Positions 6,047-6,096 of a stretch of DNA of 6,096 bases are shown piece by piece. Position numbers and translations under genes: made by a program. Under the pieces are notes generated by a model that did no database searches, was not told the origin of the DNA, and saw only the letters and a list, made by a program, of their open reading frames with translations. Position 1 is the first letter of the stretch. The number at the start of each line of letters is the position of its first letter. The DNA is from CALMEH01 sp964548225 (GTDB taxonomy: Bacteria; Acidobacteriota; Blastocatellia; Pyrinomonadales; Pyrinomonadaceae): positions 1 through 6,096 of the forward strand of contig CAZJQP010000131.1 of the NCBI GenBank assembly GCA_964548225.1. The letters are read 5' to 3'.

Positions 6047-6096
6047 AGCGTGTTATGAACTTTTAACTGTGGTAAATTCGGGAAATGAACCGAAAA
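6047..6096 (+). mobile_element. Left end of an insertion sequence, probably IS5 family (continues past the window)
   Basis: Just outside the last pmbA codon stands CTAG (6043-6046), which matches the YTAR-type target known for IS5-like elements, followed by AGCGTGTTATGAAC. From memory, GAGCGTGTTATGAAC at a terminus is typical of IS5-type elements; I could not compare it here. The element breaks pmbA at a conserved position, and 38 bp further in an ORF begins on the plus strand. The exact boundary may be 6046 or 6047, depending on whether the target duplication is CTAG or shorter. The other end, the second inverted repeat and the second target copy are all outside the window, so family and size are inferred. 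Confidence 0.72.
6085..6096 (+). CDS. First four codons of a probable IS transposase
   Basis: ATG AAC CGA AAA (Met-Asn-Arg-Lys) runs into the right edge of the window. A purine run, GGGAA, lies directly before the ATG and could serve as a close-spaced ribosome binding site. Several IS5-type transposases begin with MNRK, and the distance of about 38 bp from the element end is normal for the first ORF of a small IS. Four codons cannot prove identity; the call rests on position inside the putative element. Confidence 0.45.

Overview
The window reads as a chromosomal stretch of a Gram-negative-type bacterium. The overall flavour (a secreted M14 metallopeptidase of about 600 residues, a TldD/PmbA-type protein, NhaA, TPR and YqhA proteins, and intergenic hairpins built from short repeats) reminds me most of Acidobacteriota, perhaps Blastocatellia. 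That placement is an impression from protein and repeat style; no rRNA or marker gene is present to settle it.

Layout, left to right. (1) 3-608, plus strand: the C-terminal part of an unrecognised, AT-rich gene entering from the left edge. (2) 631-2433, minus strand: a secreted zinc carboxypeptidase-like M14 metallopeptidase, convergent with the first gene. A 10-bp palindrome lies over its likely promoter. (3) 2434-2647: a non-coding spacer of 214 bp holding that palindrome and a long imperfect hairpin built from copies of the heptamer ATCACTT. (4) 2648-5410, minus strand: a compact four-gene block transcribed in the order nhaA, TPR protein, yqhA-like membrane protein, small PH-like protein, with gaps of 17, 4 and 6 bp, very probably one operon. 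(5) 5438-5483: a perfect 19-bp hairpin with A- and T-tracts, a likely bidirectional terminator, squeezed between the block and the next gene. (6) 5501-6046, minus strand: the C-terminal 181 codons of a pmbA (tldE) gene. (7) 6047-6096: the left end of an insertion sequence, probably IS5-like, which cuts pmbA at a CTAG site and carries the first four codons of its own ORF on the plus strand.

The nhaA block joins a Na+/H+ antiporter with a second polytopic membrane protein and two probably cytosolic partners, so a role in ion or envelope homeostasis is a reasonable inference but is not shown by the sequence. Everything between 631 and 6046 is coded on the minus strand. No tRNA, rRNA, CRISPR array or clearly new multi-gene system is visible. 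The points most worth a second look are the IS-broken pmbA, the heptamer hairpin at 2523-2613, the palindrome on the peptidase promoter, and the AT-rich partial gene at the left edge.
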